Shown here: piece by piece, positions 24,015 through 34,709 of the stretch
Layout of the letters: each line of letters opens with the position of its first letter
Numbering within the stretch: position 1 is the stretch's first letter
Assembly: GCA_037783415.1 (NCBI GenBank)
Contig: JAZGTN010000064.1
Coordinates: 3,149,001-3,213,000, forward strand
DNA length: 64,000 nucleotides
Direction of reading: 5' to 3'
Source: Leptasterias polaris
Taxonomy: Eukaryota; Echinodermata; Asteroidea; Forcipulatida; Asteriidae
Notes under the pieces: generated by a model
Told to the model about the DNA's origin: nothing
The model's database searches: none
The model's input: only the letters and a program-made list of their open reading frames with translations
Position numbers and translations under genes: made by a program

Positions 24015-24429
24015 GTTTATTATTATTATTTTATTTGATTTATTTTGTATTATTTATTTATTTATTTTATCATTATTATAATTTTATTTTTATATTTTTT
24101 TTGGGGGGGAGAGGGGTTCATACTTAATTATGACCTTATCTTTAATAACTGTTTTATGTAATTTTATGTAAGGGCACACTTTTTTTATGGATCCGCTTAG
24201 CTGATTCATTAAGCTGATCCGTTAAGGGGGGGGGGGTCTTCTTCTACTTTGCTATTATTTGACTTGCCCATTCTCAAGAATACCATATTATGGCAGTTTC
24301 TAAGGTGAGTGAAGAATAATGGATACATGTGTCTTGACTTAATTGGCTTTCCACCTCGACTGACAGCATTAGTGAATATTTTACAAGCATTGCGCAAGAC
24401 CAGTTCGTGTTCTTTTTGTATATGTAGGT

Positions 24430-25350
24430 CAGAAAAAGTGCCCCTGACATCATTTGTAACTTTGATATGCCGGTTGTAAAATAAAAAAAGCCCGTGTGGA
24501 AATAGATTTATAAATCAAACTAGCGAGACTTATCATGATTATGGTTGGATACCGTGCTATAATAATGGTAACAAAATATGCTATTGTGTAGCGCGTTGAT
24601 TTGAACACAGCTCCAGGAGGCTGCTGTGTGTTTGCCTGATTGCTGGCTTGGGTTCCAGACTTAGGAGTGCCAATATTTCCGAGAGGCTGCTGTATGTTTG
24701 CCTGATTGCTGGCTTGGGTTCCACTGAGACTTAGGATTGCCAATATTTCCGAGCATCACCCTCTCTGCGTGTATCCTACACTGTTTGGTGTCTAGCTAAT
24801 TTGACCAGAGCAATTACAAATAACACGATAACTATAAATAAACAAGGCACTGCCACAATATCCATGGCGACCATGATTTTTCTGATGAATGATTCGTTAC
24901 ATATCAAAGGAACAAGCATGAATTCAAGCTCATGGTAACAATCAAAATCAGTCAAAGAAACAATAAATAAAGAAATGCACAAAATTACAAGTAAACTCCA
25001 CACACAGTTAAAATAATCCCAGCGCATAATTTCTTGCTCATCAGGCGCAAGTACTATAAGCGGTTTCGCACTTTTGAAAAATATCGGTCAGCGGTGACAA
25101 CAGCAGAATGGATGAAATAGCCACAGAATAACGCAAGAACACTACAGTAAATGCTACCAGAATACATTGAGTTCTAGGCAGCTGCTGCTAGAAGTGAAGC
25201 AACAAGAAATAAAAAACAAAGAAACCACAGTCGCATGTTAATAAGAGAAATTCGTTGACGAATAAACTCATCTGAAACTCGTCTGCGACTGAAACTATAC
25301 TGGCAATAAGCCATAGGGTCAATTAGGCTGGTGACGCTTTCAATTGTGAA
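24430..25350 (-). pseudogene. Broken rhodopsin-type (class A) G-protein-coupled receptor
   Basis: On the minus strand the pieces follow receptor order. A hydrophobic stretch near 25190-25240 fits membrane segment 2. Segment 3 ends in the DRY motif as ...SAVVTADRYFSKV (near 25070-25130). Segments 4 and 5 lie in one open frame (24776-25027) with a Trp in segment 4 and a Pro in segment 5 (AVPCLFIVIVLFVIALVKLA). A putative segment 6 follows at 24510-24600, after a directly repeated loop. It is broken by a TAG before segment 3, a TAG at 25054-25056, a frameshift in segment 4 and another stop after segment 5. No introns appear, as in many invertebrate receptor genes. The ligand is unknown. Sequencing error could mimic some breaks, but there are at least four. 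Confidence 0.6.
24614..24753. repeat. Two-copy direct repeat of about 70 bp
   Basis: GGCTGCTGTGTGTTTGCC... at 24617 is repeated from 24683 with a 3-bp insertion and few changes. It falls in the part of the receptor pseudogene that would be the third intracellular loop. Confidence 0.85.
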
Positions 25351-25359
25351 AATGTATAC

Positions 25360-26285
25360 CGGTATATATGACTATGAGTATAAGTTTACTATTGGAGAAC
25401 TTTGAACTTGATCACAGCCCATGGTGATCGCACCTTACCTCGCAGTACTATGGGCTGAGCTCACAATGGTTCCCTTAGGAGGAGATACACTGGTTCAAAT
25501 CCTGTCAAAGTTGTCTTTAAGTAAGTTTCTTACAAACAAAGAGCGAGTAAATGTGCGCTTCAAAAGCTAACTTGGTCAATAATTGATGATGCAGTTCTTT
25601 CGTTGAAGTGCAAGCATAAAAAAACACACCTGTCATTTGCTTCTCATCTAATGGCACTCTCCTTCGTGGCTTTTGTAAATCCAGAGGGGGTGGTCATTGA
25701 AGTGGACAGATAATGTCAAGTGATAATGTTCTGCGACAGTCACATTCTAAGTGTTATTGCTTTCTTGAGTTACTAACAAGAAGGTGACATCTCAAGGAAT
25801 ATTTTGTTGTCACTTCATGACATCTTTAGGTATAATTACTCTCGTGTAAGTTGTTTACAAGAGCGTCATCACTTCCCACTGGTATGACCTCATCAGGAAA
25901 CCGGAAACTTCTTCGAGTTTTTAGAAGCAGGAATTGAGTTGTGGTTGTTTAGCTATCGCTGGGTGTCTTGATGCTTCTCTCTTGATATGGCAAGTTGTCC
26001 ACCAGAAAAGGCCTTAGCTATGAGAAAATTATACATTTGTAATGGAACAAGGGCAAGTCAAAGCAAATGGCACTACGGCAAACCACAGCAAAAGCAAGGG
26101 GCACAGAATACAGCTATTTTGGGTTGACACGATCCGTAGCACCATCCTTAGCATATCTGGCTGTTGATGTCAGTAATGCACAGCTAGCAAAAATTGAGCT
26201 TGCTGCAATGCAGTTACTTTTCTAGCCTTGTCATCAGAAACTGAGCTTTTTATATGGCTTTAAAAACAACTACAAATCAGATTTG
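25360..26285. other. No gene seen
   Basis: Single-copy-looking spacer between the receptor pseudogene and a SINE. No coherent exon, RNA gene or named repeat was identified. Confidence 0.5.
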
Positions 26286-26289
26286 TTTT

Positions 26290-26640
26290 TTTAAGTCGCA
26301 TCCCCTTAAGGTGATCCACTGTCTGCCGCTTCCCGGGTTGTATCGTAAATTTGGGTGTGATCCTTGGCTACACTACAGCTAACGGTTGTATGGCTTCTGA
26401 CTGGCACCCCCCCCCCGAACAAAGATATTGGCTAATAGGGAGACCGCCAACATAGGGCTAGATAGCTCAGTTGGTAGAACGCCGGGCACGTTAAACCGGA
26501 GGTCGTTCGTTGGTTCAAATTCCGCTCTAGGCAACTTTTCTTTGTTCAAACCCAAATCATTAAAAACAACTGTGAAAAAGTCTACAATACCAAAGATACA
26601 CTCAGTTTTTTGTGTTTTACTAATACAGGTTTAAACACCT
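26290..26640 (+). mobile_element. Family-2 tRNA-derived SINE, most complete copy
   Basis: tRNA-like head TAGATAGCTCAGTTGGTAGA with B box GGTTCAAATTCCGC, preceded by a GGTGTGATCC-containing segment also seen near 8290. A related copy is at 52735-52895. Confidence 0.7.
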
Positions 26641-26716
26641 GTGACTGTTCATGACATTTCACCTTCCAACTCGCAAATGGTGGCTTATTACAGTTGCCAA
26701 AATAAAGACTTGAAGT

Positions 26717-27700
26717 TTAAAGGCACCTGGCAGTGGTATTTTTTCAAAATAAAGCTTTTGTCATTAATATATACATTTTAATGAGTGGAATGTGAATAAA
26801 CAATTTACTAAGGTTAAAAAATTGTATTTTTCTTTTAATTACAAATAAAAAAATAGGCCCCCCTTTACATGGCGCTGTTCGTGACGTCAATCGAGGCAGG
26901 AGAAAATGTGTAGTCTGGCCCCGTACATTACGTCTGGGTACCTGATCAGTATGATGCGTTTTCGTATTCGGACGTCACCACCCAATGCAATCCTAGGACA
27001 GTGTACAGTCGACTAATACGAGACGGCAGTTTATACGAGGTTTTTCACCGGTCCCGAACTGTCCCATGCGCGTTTCTATGTCTTAAAAACGGAAGATACG
27101 AGCATGGTCATAACGAGAACACGGATAATACGAGGTATTGTTTTTCCACCAGAAACATTTCGCTGGTAACCTAAGCTTCACTGCAACTTCCCTTGCACAC
27201 TACTACCAACGAAAAAATTCCCGGGCTATCCAAGTGTTCGCTGCATAGCGCTGAAAACGACGTCGGACCGGACCACTTGGCCCTCGTTAGCCTAACTTTC
27301 GATGCCCATAACTGCCTATATTTGGGATCTGCAGGAAAAAAATGCTGGCTGACCCCATCTTTAGTCGTTTTGCTGCATCCAGCAGCAATTTTCGCTGGAA
27401 AAATGCAAGAAAAAACCCCCTTTTGGATAACCAAACGAAACGTACAATCTCACTACTTGCACGTGTATATATACAACGTAAATGCAGGCAAGTTCGAGTG
27501 GGGTCGATGTTCAATCGAGGCGAAGTCTTCCTCGATTGACGTCACAAAAAAGGATGGGCGGAGTCACCCCCAAACAACTTTATCTATTTTTTTAACATAT
27601 AAATACTGACAAACAATTACTCAAAAAATTGTTTTATTGTTAATATACATATACTCTTATATAAAAATAAAAAAAAAATTATATTTCCAGGTGACTTTAA
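26717..27700. mobile_element. TTAA-flanked DNA transposon remnant with a THAP domain (Kolobok-like)
   Basis: TTAA at 26717-26720 and 27697-27700 bound short inverted ends (AGGCACCTGG / CCAGGTGACT), and a subterminal GACGTCAATCGAGG is inverted near 27530. The minus strand at 27171-27434 encodes a decayed THAP zinc-finger domain. TTAA targets and THAP domains fit the Kolobok superfamily, by recall of that family. Too short to encode a full transposase. Confidence 0.65.
27171..27434 (-). pseudogene. THAP-domain transposase fragment
   Basis: An 87-residue frame contains the THAP layout: GCSKTTKDGVSQHFFPAD, a central Trp (RQLWASKVR), a W-x-x-P stretch and a C-terminal ALCSEHL that supplies the last Cys and His of a C2CH finger. 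The first Cys position is occupied by Lys, so zinc binding is probably lost. No catalytic domain follows. Confidence 0.6.
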
Positions 27701-27994
27701 GGCTACCAAAAAAACAAAAAAAACCTATCTAACCGTTCATAGTAGCATTACACATCCATCAAGAAAAAGAAACAGTGTTCAAGTTTTGATCAGATTAGAC
27801 GAAATACTCGATAAAAATCTCTCCCCGTAGCTTGGCGCTGACATGTCTGTTTTGGATGCCTGGGTCTACTGAAGGAAGGTTTAATCCCATTACAAACCAC
27901 ACCTCTGCTCAAATTTGAAGCGATGTGATTAGTTGTTTTTGTTTATTCTAAATAATTACTCTTAGTGGGTAGGCCTATACATGACTCTCCTGCA

Positions 27995-30073
27995 ATGGAG
28001 CCTGGAGACGGCCCTCAACAGAGAAACGTACATCAAAATCTCACAGTACAGGAAGGCAATCAGAGGCAAGGAAGATCACGCTCCCCAGCTTCACATTCCT
28101 TGAAGCCAGAGAGGTCACTTGATCGTCGGTCCTCGTCCCCACAACCTCACCACAACCGCTCACACAGACCCAGCCAAGAACAACGCTTATCCACCCGAAG
28201 ATCGTCAAAGCCGGACATAACAAGCTCTAGTGAGGAGCTAGCATCTATGAACCTTGCTACCAAATCTCGGCGGCCATCCCACAGCAGGTCTATCACCATA
28301 GTGACAGATGAGTCCGATGATAGTACTAATAACCTAGACAGAATCATGACTGATCGACGAAAGAGGCGCGGCTCCCACGGTAAAATACTTCCTCTGAATG
28401 ACCAGCGTTGCCTGTTACCCACCAACAGCCTCCTGGGCGTCAGGATGCCGTCTCGACGATCGTCGTTCTCCATCTCGCATCCTATTGGAATTGTTTAGAT
28501 TGTTGGCGTGGGCAATGCAAGACTGTGGGAAGCGTTTAGAACAGTCTTTTCATGAGAGTAAAAATGTCATCAAAATTGTGTCATTATACACCATCGTGCA
28601 AAATCGCGACACTTCTTGGTGAGTACTGTCGTGTCCGAATTAGAGTCTGTGGCTACGGCTACGGCTGTTGCTATAAGGTTGTTGCTAGGGACGTCCTATA
28701 CTTCAACGCATGACGATCAAGCCATAGCCGCCAATTCGGACACTGCAGATTAACGATGGCGTAGTTCAATGACCCACCCCTACAGAGAGAGAACCAGCTC
28801 TCCCTCCCCAATGGACTTTTCATCATGACAACACGTTTGTCTAGTTCCTGTGTATAATATCAATAAGGGATATTGATTTTCATTACACTAAAAATAGATC
28901 AGACCATTTTGCCATTTCAGCCTCAGTATAAAATTGTGACATTGATTTGTGAATGAAAGATCAATGCATTGGTCATTATATAGGTCCTATATTTTGATGT
29001 GATTTTCCTTTAAATTAGTTATACATTGTAGAGTGTAACCATCTCGTTTGACTCAATGGTTAATAAGTGTATTCCCGACATTGTGCCATACAACCCAGTT
29101 TGCTAACAAATGTGTTTCTTTCTATGAAGGTTCAGCCCCCAACCCCTGCAAACTGTCTCATTGATGCATAACTATAATATTTGTTTTCTTCTCCACAGTC
29201 GAAGACGAAGAGCAAGACACGAACAAGGACCCCCACATCCTGACCCTTCATTTCATCACTGATCCAGGCCTGTCACACCCTTTACAGATGATCCTGCGAC
29301 CTCTCATCGAGTCTGTAGTACCCAAACTGAAGCTTTTCAATTTCGTGGAGCACAGTGAGTCTGCCACGAGGGACCCCAGAGGCAGTCAGGCCGACCACCG
29401 CGACAAGACCTCCTTGGTACCCACTCTAGGCGTTGTGCTGCTACTCCAGGAAGACTTTGGAATGGAGAGGATCTTAGAAGCTCAGAAGTACCTCCGGTCC
29501 GAGCCGTGGTAGCTACACCACCGTGGGAAGGTCGGCAACAACAACGTCCCATACCCAACTAACAATCAGGACTTTTACGCCCACCAGACCCGCAAGAACT
29601 CAGCCCTCTGGGCTGTCCGCCAGGTCCACTTTGGTAAGGATAGGTTACGCTTTCAGCTGTTCGTCTCGGACGACATGTGGACCGACACAATCAATTTCTA
29701 CTCCCTGTTGCTGTCCCGCCCCACCCACATTCAGAAAGAAGACTTTTGCTATTTCCTTGTGTTCTGCAGCCAAGATTTGAATCTGGAGGTGCAGCTTGCC
29801 TTGAAGAAGCTCCCACCCGGATTCAAACCACAGTTCTTGGACTCCACAATCTTACAATTCAAGGTGGGGGATATGTGTCAGTTAGTACCCCTCCTACCTC
29901 GAGTCTGTATACCTATCAGTGATAAGCGATGGCAGACGGCTGATCCCGACGGTAATAAAGTGTTGCTATTAACTGAGCCCGCGGTCCCACAACCCCGACA
30001 AGGGCTTCCGATTCGCCCCCACTTTTACCGAAGTCTATTCCATCTCCCCCTTCGACGTCTTGCAAAGAAATAG
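27995..30073 (+). CDS. FAM124A: FAM124-family protein (FAM124A-like) with an in-frame TAG
   Basis: Two coding exons: 27995-28379 and 29199-30073, joined through a Val codon (G|TC) at good GT/AG sites. The ATG at 27995 has a purine at -3 and G at +4. Residues 1 to about 130 are Ser/Arg/Pro-rich and probably disordered. The rest aligns with the vertebrate FAM124 domain as I remember it: DPHILTLHFITDPG, a VVLLLQEDFG block, SALWAVRQVHFGK, FVSDDMWTDTINFYSLLLSR, and PISDKRWQTADPDGNK near the end. Codon 233 is TAG (29510-29512), between EPW and LHHRGK, while homology continues in the same frame on both sides. The molecular function of FAM124 proteins is not established. After about 29980 a Ser/Pro-rich continuation in another frame ends in a Glu/Trp-containing tail, so the true C terminus is uncertain. 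Confidence 0.85.
28631..28743. mobile_element. 113-bp inverted-repeat MITE in the FAM124 intron
   Basis: Ends GTGTCCGAATTAGAGTC / CCAATTCGGACAC with inner GGCTACGGCT / AGCCATAGCCGCC pairing. Diverged relatives lie in PTCD3 introns at about 36530-36655 and 39063-39185. Confidence 0.75.
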
Positions 30074-30224
30074 CGGTGGCGCCCTCATGTGATAGTAATG
30101 ACCGTCAAAGCCAAGAGCGAAATGGACATTTTGAAGAATGGTTTCATGAATCAGATTTAGTTTCTGCAGTCTAACGAGAAAACCATTGAATGTAATCATA
30201 TACATAAACAATTTGTTCTAACGG

Positions 30225-31874
30225 TTAGAGGTATTATACAGGATTGGTAATTTTCGTCTTAATTTTCGTCTTAAAATCTGACTAGTTATAATGTTCACAC
30301 TTCAGAACCAAATTCTTTCTGTGAAATATTTCCCTCTGAAATGAAGTCATAATCGAGAAAACTTAAATCTGAAAACCTAATAAAAACTAATTAAACAAAT
30401 AAAGAAAACCCACCCCAACAAACAAACTGCAGGCGTCGGTAAGAGTCCCAACCAAAAGTTAAAGTCAATGTGCTTACATACTGAACATGTTGCACGTTTT
30501 TTTAAATTTTCTCCTGCCTCACACAAAGACCAAATTGTTTACTGATTTGTTATTTCATGGTTTGATCACACAAAGCATCAGTGGCGTAACTAAGGGGGAG
30601 CACGTGCCCCCAATTGATGTCGGTGCCCCCCCCCCCCCCCCCCCCCCCCGGGTGCCCCCCCATTTGAAATCTGAACCTTTTAGAGTATAATAATTACCAG
30701 AACATAAAATGTTAAGTTTTATAAACTTTTATGGAGCACTGGTGGCGTATAACTCAATGTTTCAAACTATTTTTCTATTTACACATATTTGTTGTACCTT
30801 TGCAATGGACAGTTGTTATTTTTACCAATGTCTTCAGAGTACGGTAAATCACGTCTGCAAATTGTATGATGACTCATCGCCCGCGCGCGCCCCATTCTGC
30901 CACAGTCTGCCACGTTAAATACGGTACGGTAGTGTCACACTCACATGAAGCTACACGACGTGCTGGGTGCCGTTGCATTTTTCGTAAGTACTACGTGAGG
31001 AAAAGCCATGGAAAATTCTTGAGCTGTGAGAGCATTGATCTAAAATATCTGCTTCATTTGAGACATTTCTTTGTTCTTCAGTGTGTAGTCTAGAGTATAT
31101 TAAATAGTTTGTCAATAATTATGTAAAAATCGAAATGGGGGGGGGGATGGGTCAAAACAATTTCGAAAAGGGATGAAAGTTTTTAACATTGGTTAGGCCT
31201 ACTGTGAATGGCCCCAAGTGTGTAATAAATAAATACTAGTGTTAGTCCTCAAATACATAAATCCCCATAAAAAAGACTCGCAATCCCTTGTTAACAGTTA
31301 TGATTTATTTCTACACATTCAAACAGTAACTGCATGGTTCTAGATGTGCGAAAAAGAAGAGAGAAAAAAAAAGAAAACAAACCCAAAAAACATTCTTTGT
31401 TCATTATGATGTAGACCGGAAAATTAAGTTGTTTTAACTTTCATTGTCGGTAAGTTACAAGTGGCTTTGTTTTTGAAGTTGTTATTTTTCTATTATTTCT
31501 TTCCTGTGTATTCTTGTTAAACTGTTTTTCATTTTACAACCATGTCTTTAACTCTTAAAAGGTATTTTACATCTCCCATAAAGATATTTTTTAACATTAT
31601 TAATAGTAAACGAAGCGCTGAAAAAGAGCATAAAACATCATTTTGCAAATTGACCATCCCTTTGGTTTAATTGAGGGGCTGTTTGGAACCCGCCATTGCG
31701 CAGATTAAGATCCAGTTTTTAAAAAGTGCAAAGGAATCTATAGTTGATTTGCCAGCAGTGCCCCCCTAGAAAAAATGGTGCCCCCCCTAAAAATTTACCT
31801 TAGTTACGCCGCTGCAAAGCATGCACACTGTCTGCTACCATTTTAGCTCTACCGATACTGTATAATACCTTTAC
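30225..31874. mobile_element. TTAA miniature element split by a hAT element
   Basis: Left end AGGTATTATACAGGATTGG at 30229 and right end (CTGTATAATACCT) at 31859-31870, same family as 14518, 40460 and 62805. The flanking tetranucleotides are now TTAG and TTAC. The hAT element lies within. Confidence 0.8.
30579..31814. mobile_element. Non-autonomous hAT element with intact 8-bp target duplication
   Basis: Termini CAGTGGCGTAACTAAGG and CCTTAGTTACGCCGCTG, flanked on both sides by CAAAGCAT (30571-30578 and 31815-31822). Contains a run of C residues near 30630 and no transposase frame. Confidence 0.92.
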
Positions 31875-32399
31875 TGACCTTTGACTGTCAATTACAGTCG
31901 CTGTGAGCCAACCAAAAGCAAAACACGTACATTGCGATAGGATAAAACAGTCCTCAGCTTGTGTTTGAGAGGAAAAACATACACACGCACAAATAATTAT
32001 TAAATAAAAACAAATAAATTCTTGATCTGTTAACGCGAAGTATTTTTAATGATGGAAACAAAATAGCTGATTTGCATAGTGTTCCATGCGCTCATGTTAT
32101 TGTAAAAAAAGGGGGGGAAACGGGTTAGGCCTAATTACTTTCATCATGCTCATTAAAAACTACGGGTCAGAATTATTGACCTGGATCTCCGGTCCCAGGG
32201 GGCCTTAACAAACTGTTTTGTTTTTTTAAAGGGCTTTACCATAGCTGCCATTCTGCGTCAGTTTGACCCATTTTTGTGTCATTTGGACTACTATGGGGTC
32301 ACACTGGCCCAGGTCTGACCCTAGAGTTATTAATGCATGAGTAGTACACCATCTAATGCCAGGCAAAGCTTTCAAAAACGATTGTGTTGATAACTATGA
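31875..32399. other. No gene seen
   Basis: Spacer downstream of FAM124. No exon or recognisable repeat. Confidence 0.5.
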
Positions 32400-32710
32400 T
32401 TTGTCGTGACCAAGTGATCTCTACGGCATCGGGCTCAAGTTCTGTTGGCTGGCAGAGTGTGGGTTCGATTCCCGATCATGGCACTTGTGTCCTTGAGCAA
32501 GGCATTGCTTCCCTTAACCCAGGTTTATAATATGGGAACCTGGGAGCGCCGAGACAGTAATGTGTTACTAAAAGTAGCTTGGGGTTGTATGCTCCCCAGG
32601 GAGTTGAGAAAGTTAAAGGGATGGTCTAAAAGTATGCCCGATAAACAGGGGTATAAATGTTATAAAGGGCCTTGATCTATAGCATATACGTGCGCTATAA
32701 TAGAACCAAT
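32400..32710 (+). mobile_element. Diverged tRNA-Leu SINE
   Basis: Head TTGTCGTGACCAAGTGATC, B box GGTTCGATTCCC, core, CTCCCCAGGGAGTTGAGA segment and a tail with ACGTGCGCTATAATAG. Confidence 0.78.
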
Positions 32711-34600
32711 TACTATAGTATTATAATGTTGACAACTACCGTCAGTTGTAGTGAGATGAACTCTTACTTACTGTTTAGACCTACTTCGAAAAGCCTTTTA
32801 CAATAATCATTAAACATGGCCTTTTCGAAACCACGATTTTGGTTTGGGCTAAGCCTGAGCGGAAGCCGAATACCTTAGTTTCGGAAAAGGGCAATTGCGC
32901 CAACACTTTATGTATTTGTTTATATCTTTTTTATTTATTAATTATTTTTTCCCGTTTTTGTAATATTTTATTTTATTGCTTGTTGATTGATTTTCATTGC
33001 CGCATTGTTCCGATTTTCACCGCGTCCAATTTCCTTAGCCCATTTTCATAGAGCTGCATTAAGCAGCTTAACACTTGCTTAACAGCTCTCTGCTAAGCAG
33101 AAATAAGCAGGATATCAATTAAAGTGCACATTATGACATATGGTATTTTGGCTGGTAACCTTATTCCGGTGAGCAGATTTTGTTTTGTGCTTAGCTACTT
33201 GTTGTGCAATTAAAGCAGCTCTCTGTGAGTTTAGGCCCAGGACTGATGAAGGAAAAGATAGCATACATCTTTGTGGTAAAACCGCTGATGAATTTCTTGG
33301 AGATTTTGCCATCATTTTATTATGAGAACAAGGAAACAGTAGAAAAGTGGGTTCAATTTCATTTTGTCTCTTTTCCCTAGCGCGGATAAAGACACTTCTC
33401 TAACAAAGAAAATGTCACACCTTCACACTTAATGAATTGTGTTGCCCAGTTTTTATATCCGTTTTTAATTAGGTTGCTTAAATTTCTGACGAGTTACACT
33501 ATTTTTGACAAAAATTAATAATGAAATGAATTGTAACATTGTATCTCTTTGTACAAAGTTTTGATTTATAACCAACAGCTGTATAGCAATAAATTATTTT
33601 GTGAAAAAAATTATAATAATGTTAATAAAAAACAAACCAAAAATAAACAAACTGAAGATAATTCTGGCCATTATTTTGTGTCGTTTTAAGTTTGGCAATG
33701 ACCTGAAAAGGAAACAATGCTTTATATGTTGTAATGTTTATCCAACTTTGTTATCAACAATATGGTAGTATAGGGGCCTACGCATCCTGCCCAGTTATTT
33801 CGTCTGAAGTGCCCCCCCCCCCTCCCCCTCCCCCGTTGATGAGAAATCATTACAAAAAAATATGGCGAAAAATAATGTGAATCCTTAGGCAACTTTTGGA
33901 AAAGTCGTAAGTCGGTGGTGTCCCGCACTTTTTGAATGCGATATGTGCCCGCTGTCACCTCGATGGAATTGACGTCCTTACGGTGAAAATTTACCGTGAT
34001 GCTTCTTTGCACATGCTGTGACTCTCAATATGCGTTTCAACTGAAACTTTTACAGGTGATTTTTATAATCTTACTAAATCAATAATCGTAAATCGGGCGA
34101 AGGAATTTCCCACCCTAACTGATCAATCAATGTCACTGGCCACGGGTGCACGACACTTAATAAAATTAATAGGCAAACATTCATGCGCCAAGCTGATTAT
34201 ATATAGGCCCTCAGAATCTCGATTTAAACTGTTGGGTGTGTCATGCAATTAATAGGTTGTGTATTTATAAGAATCTATCACAACCTGGGGGTTCTGTGCT
34301 TCAACTTTTGAGGAGACTTGATAACTTTATGCGTTATAAAGTTGGCCCTCCCCTATTTGACTTTGGAAGTGGAGAAGTGCTTCACGAAAACAGGCAGCAA
34401 GTCGATTTGGGAAAAAACACATTAGGCCTATACTTTTTCTGGAGTGTTTTTTCTGGGGTAGTTAGCAAAAATTCCAAACGGCTGACCTGCGAAAAATTGA
34501 AAAGAATTCTAAAGCTTATTAGTTGTTCAAAAATATGCTTGATTGGTTTTCAAGAGGCTAAGAGACTTAAACGATGTTTTGAGTATTATTTTAATATTTA
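32711..34600. other. Intergenic spacer before PTCD3
   Basis: Contains an interspersed repeat with CTGCTAAGCAGAAAT near 33045-33245 (relatives near 8490, 10220 and 19200), a C-rich run near 33814, and a decayed repeat at about 33870-34060 related to one at 49690-49800. No gene is supported. Confidence 0.5.
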
Positions 34601-34664
34601 GCAAATTAGCATTGGTTCCTGGGCTCTGTCGGTGTCACAGGTCGGTGTTTGTCGGCGTAGCAAT

Positions 34665-34680
34665 AACGCCCTCTTGTGAC
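34665..34680. promoter_or_regulatory. CTCF-like core motif upstream of PTCD3
   Basis: AACGCCCTCTTGTGAC resembles the reverse complement of the bilaterian CTCF core. It lies 20-36 bp upstream of the PTCD3 start codon. Similar words occur at 14915-14930 and 30077-30091. Motif match only. Confidence 0.3.
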
Positions 34681-34697
34681 AAGAAAAGTCATCTTTC

Positions 34698-34709
34698 ATA
34701 ATGGCGGCC
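34698..34709 (+). promoter_or_regulatory. YY1-like site overlapping the PTCD3 start codon
   Basis: ATAATGGCGGCC contains the AAnATGGCGGC-type word known at many animal ribosomal and mitochondrial gene starts. Inferred from sequence only. Confidence 0.3.

Noticed and set aside
26458..26535. tRNA-like cloverleaf (also at 52745-52813)
   Set aside because: Stem mismatches and repeated occurrence with shared flanks show a second SINE family.
27965..28498. Single-exon 177-codon gene
   Set aside because: The first 128 codons join in phase to the FAM124 exon through a good GT/AG intron; the rest is read-through into the intron.
34236..34601. 121-codon frame just upstream of PTCD3
   Set aside because: No ATG at its start, low-complexity composition, no homology that I recognise and no splice context.
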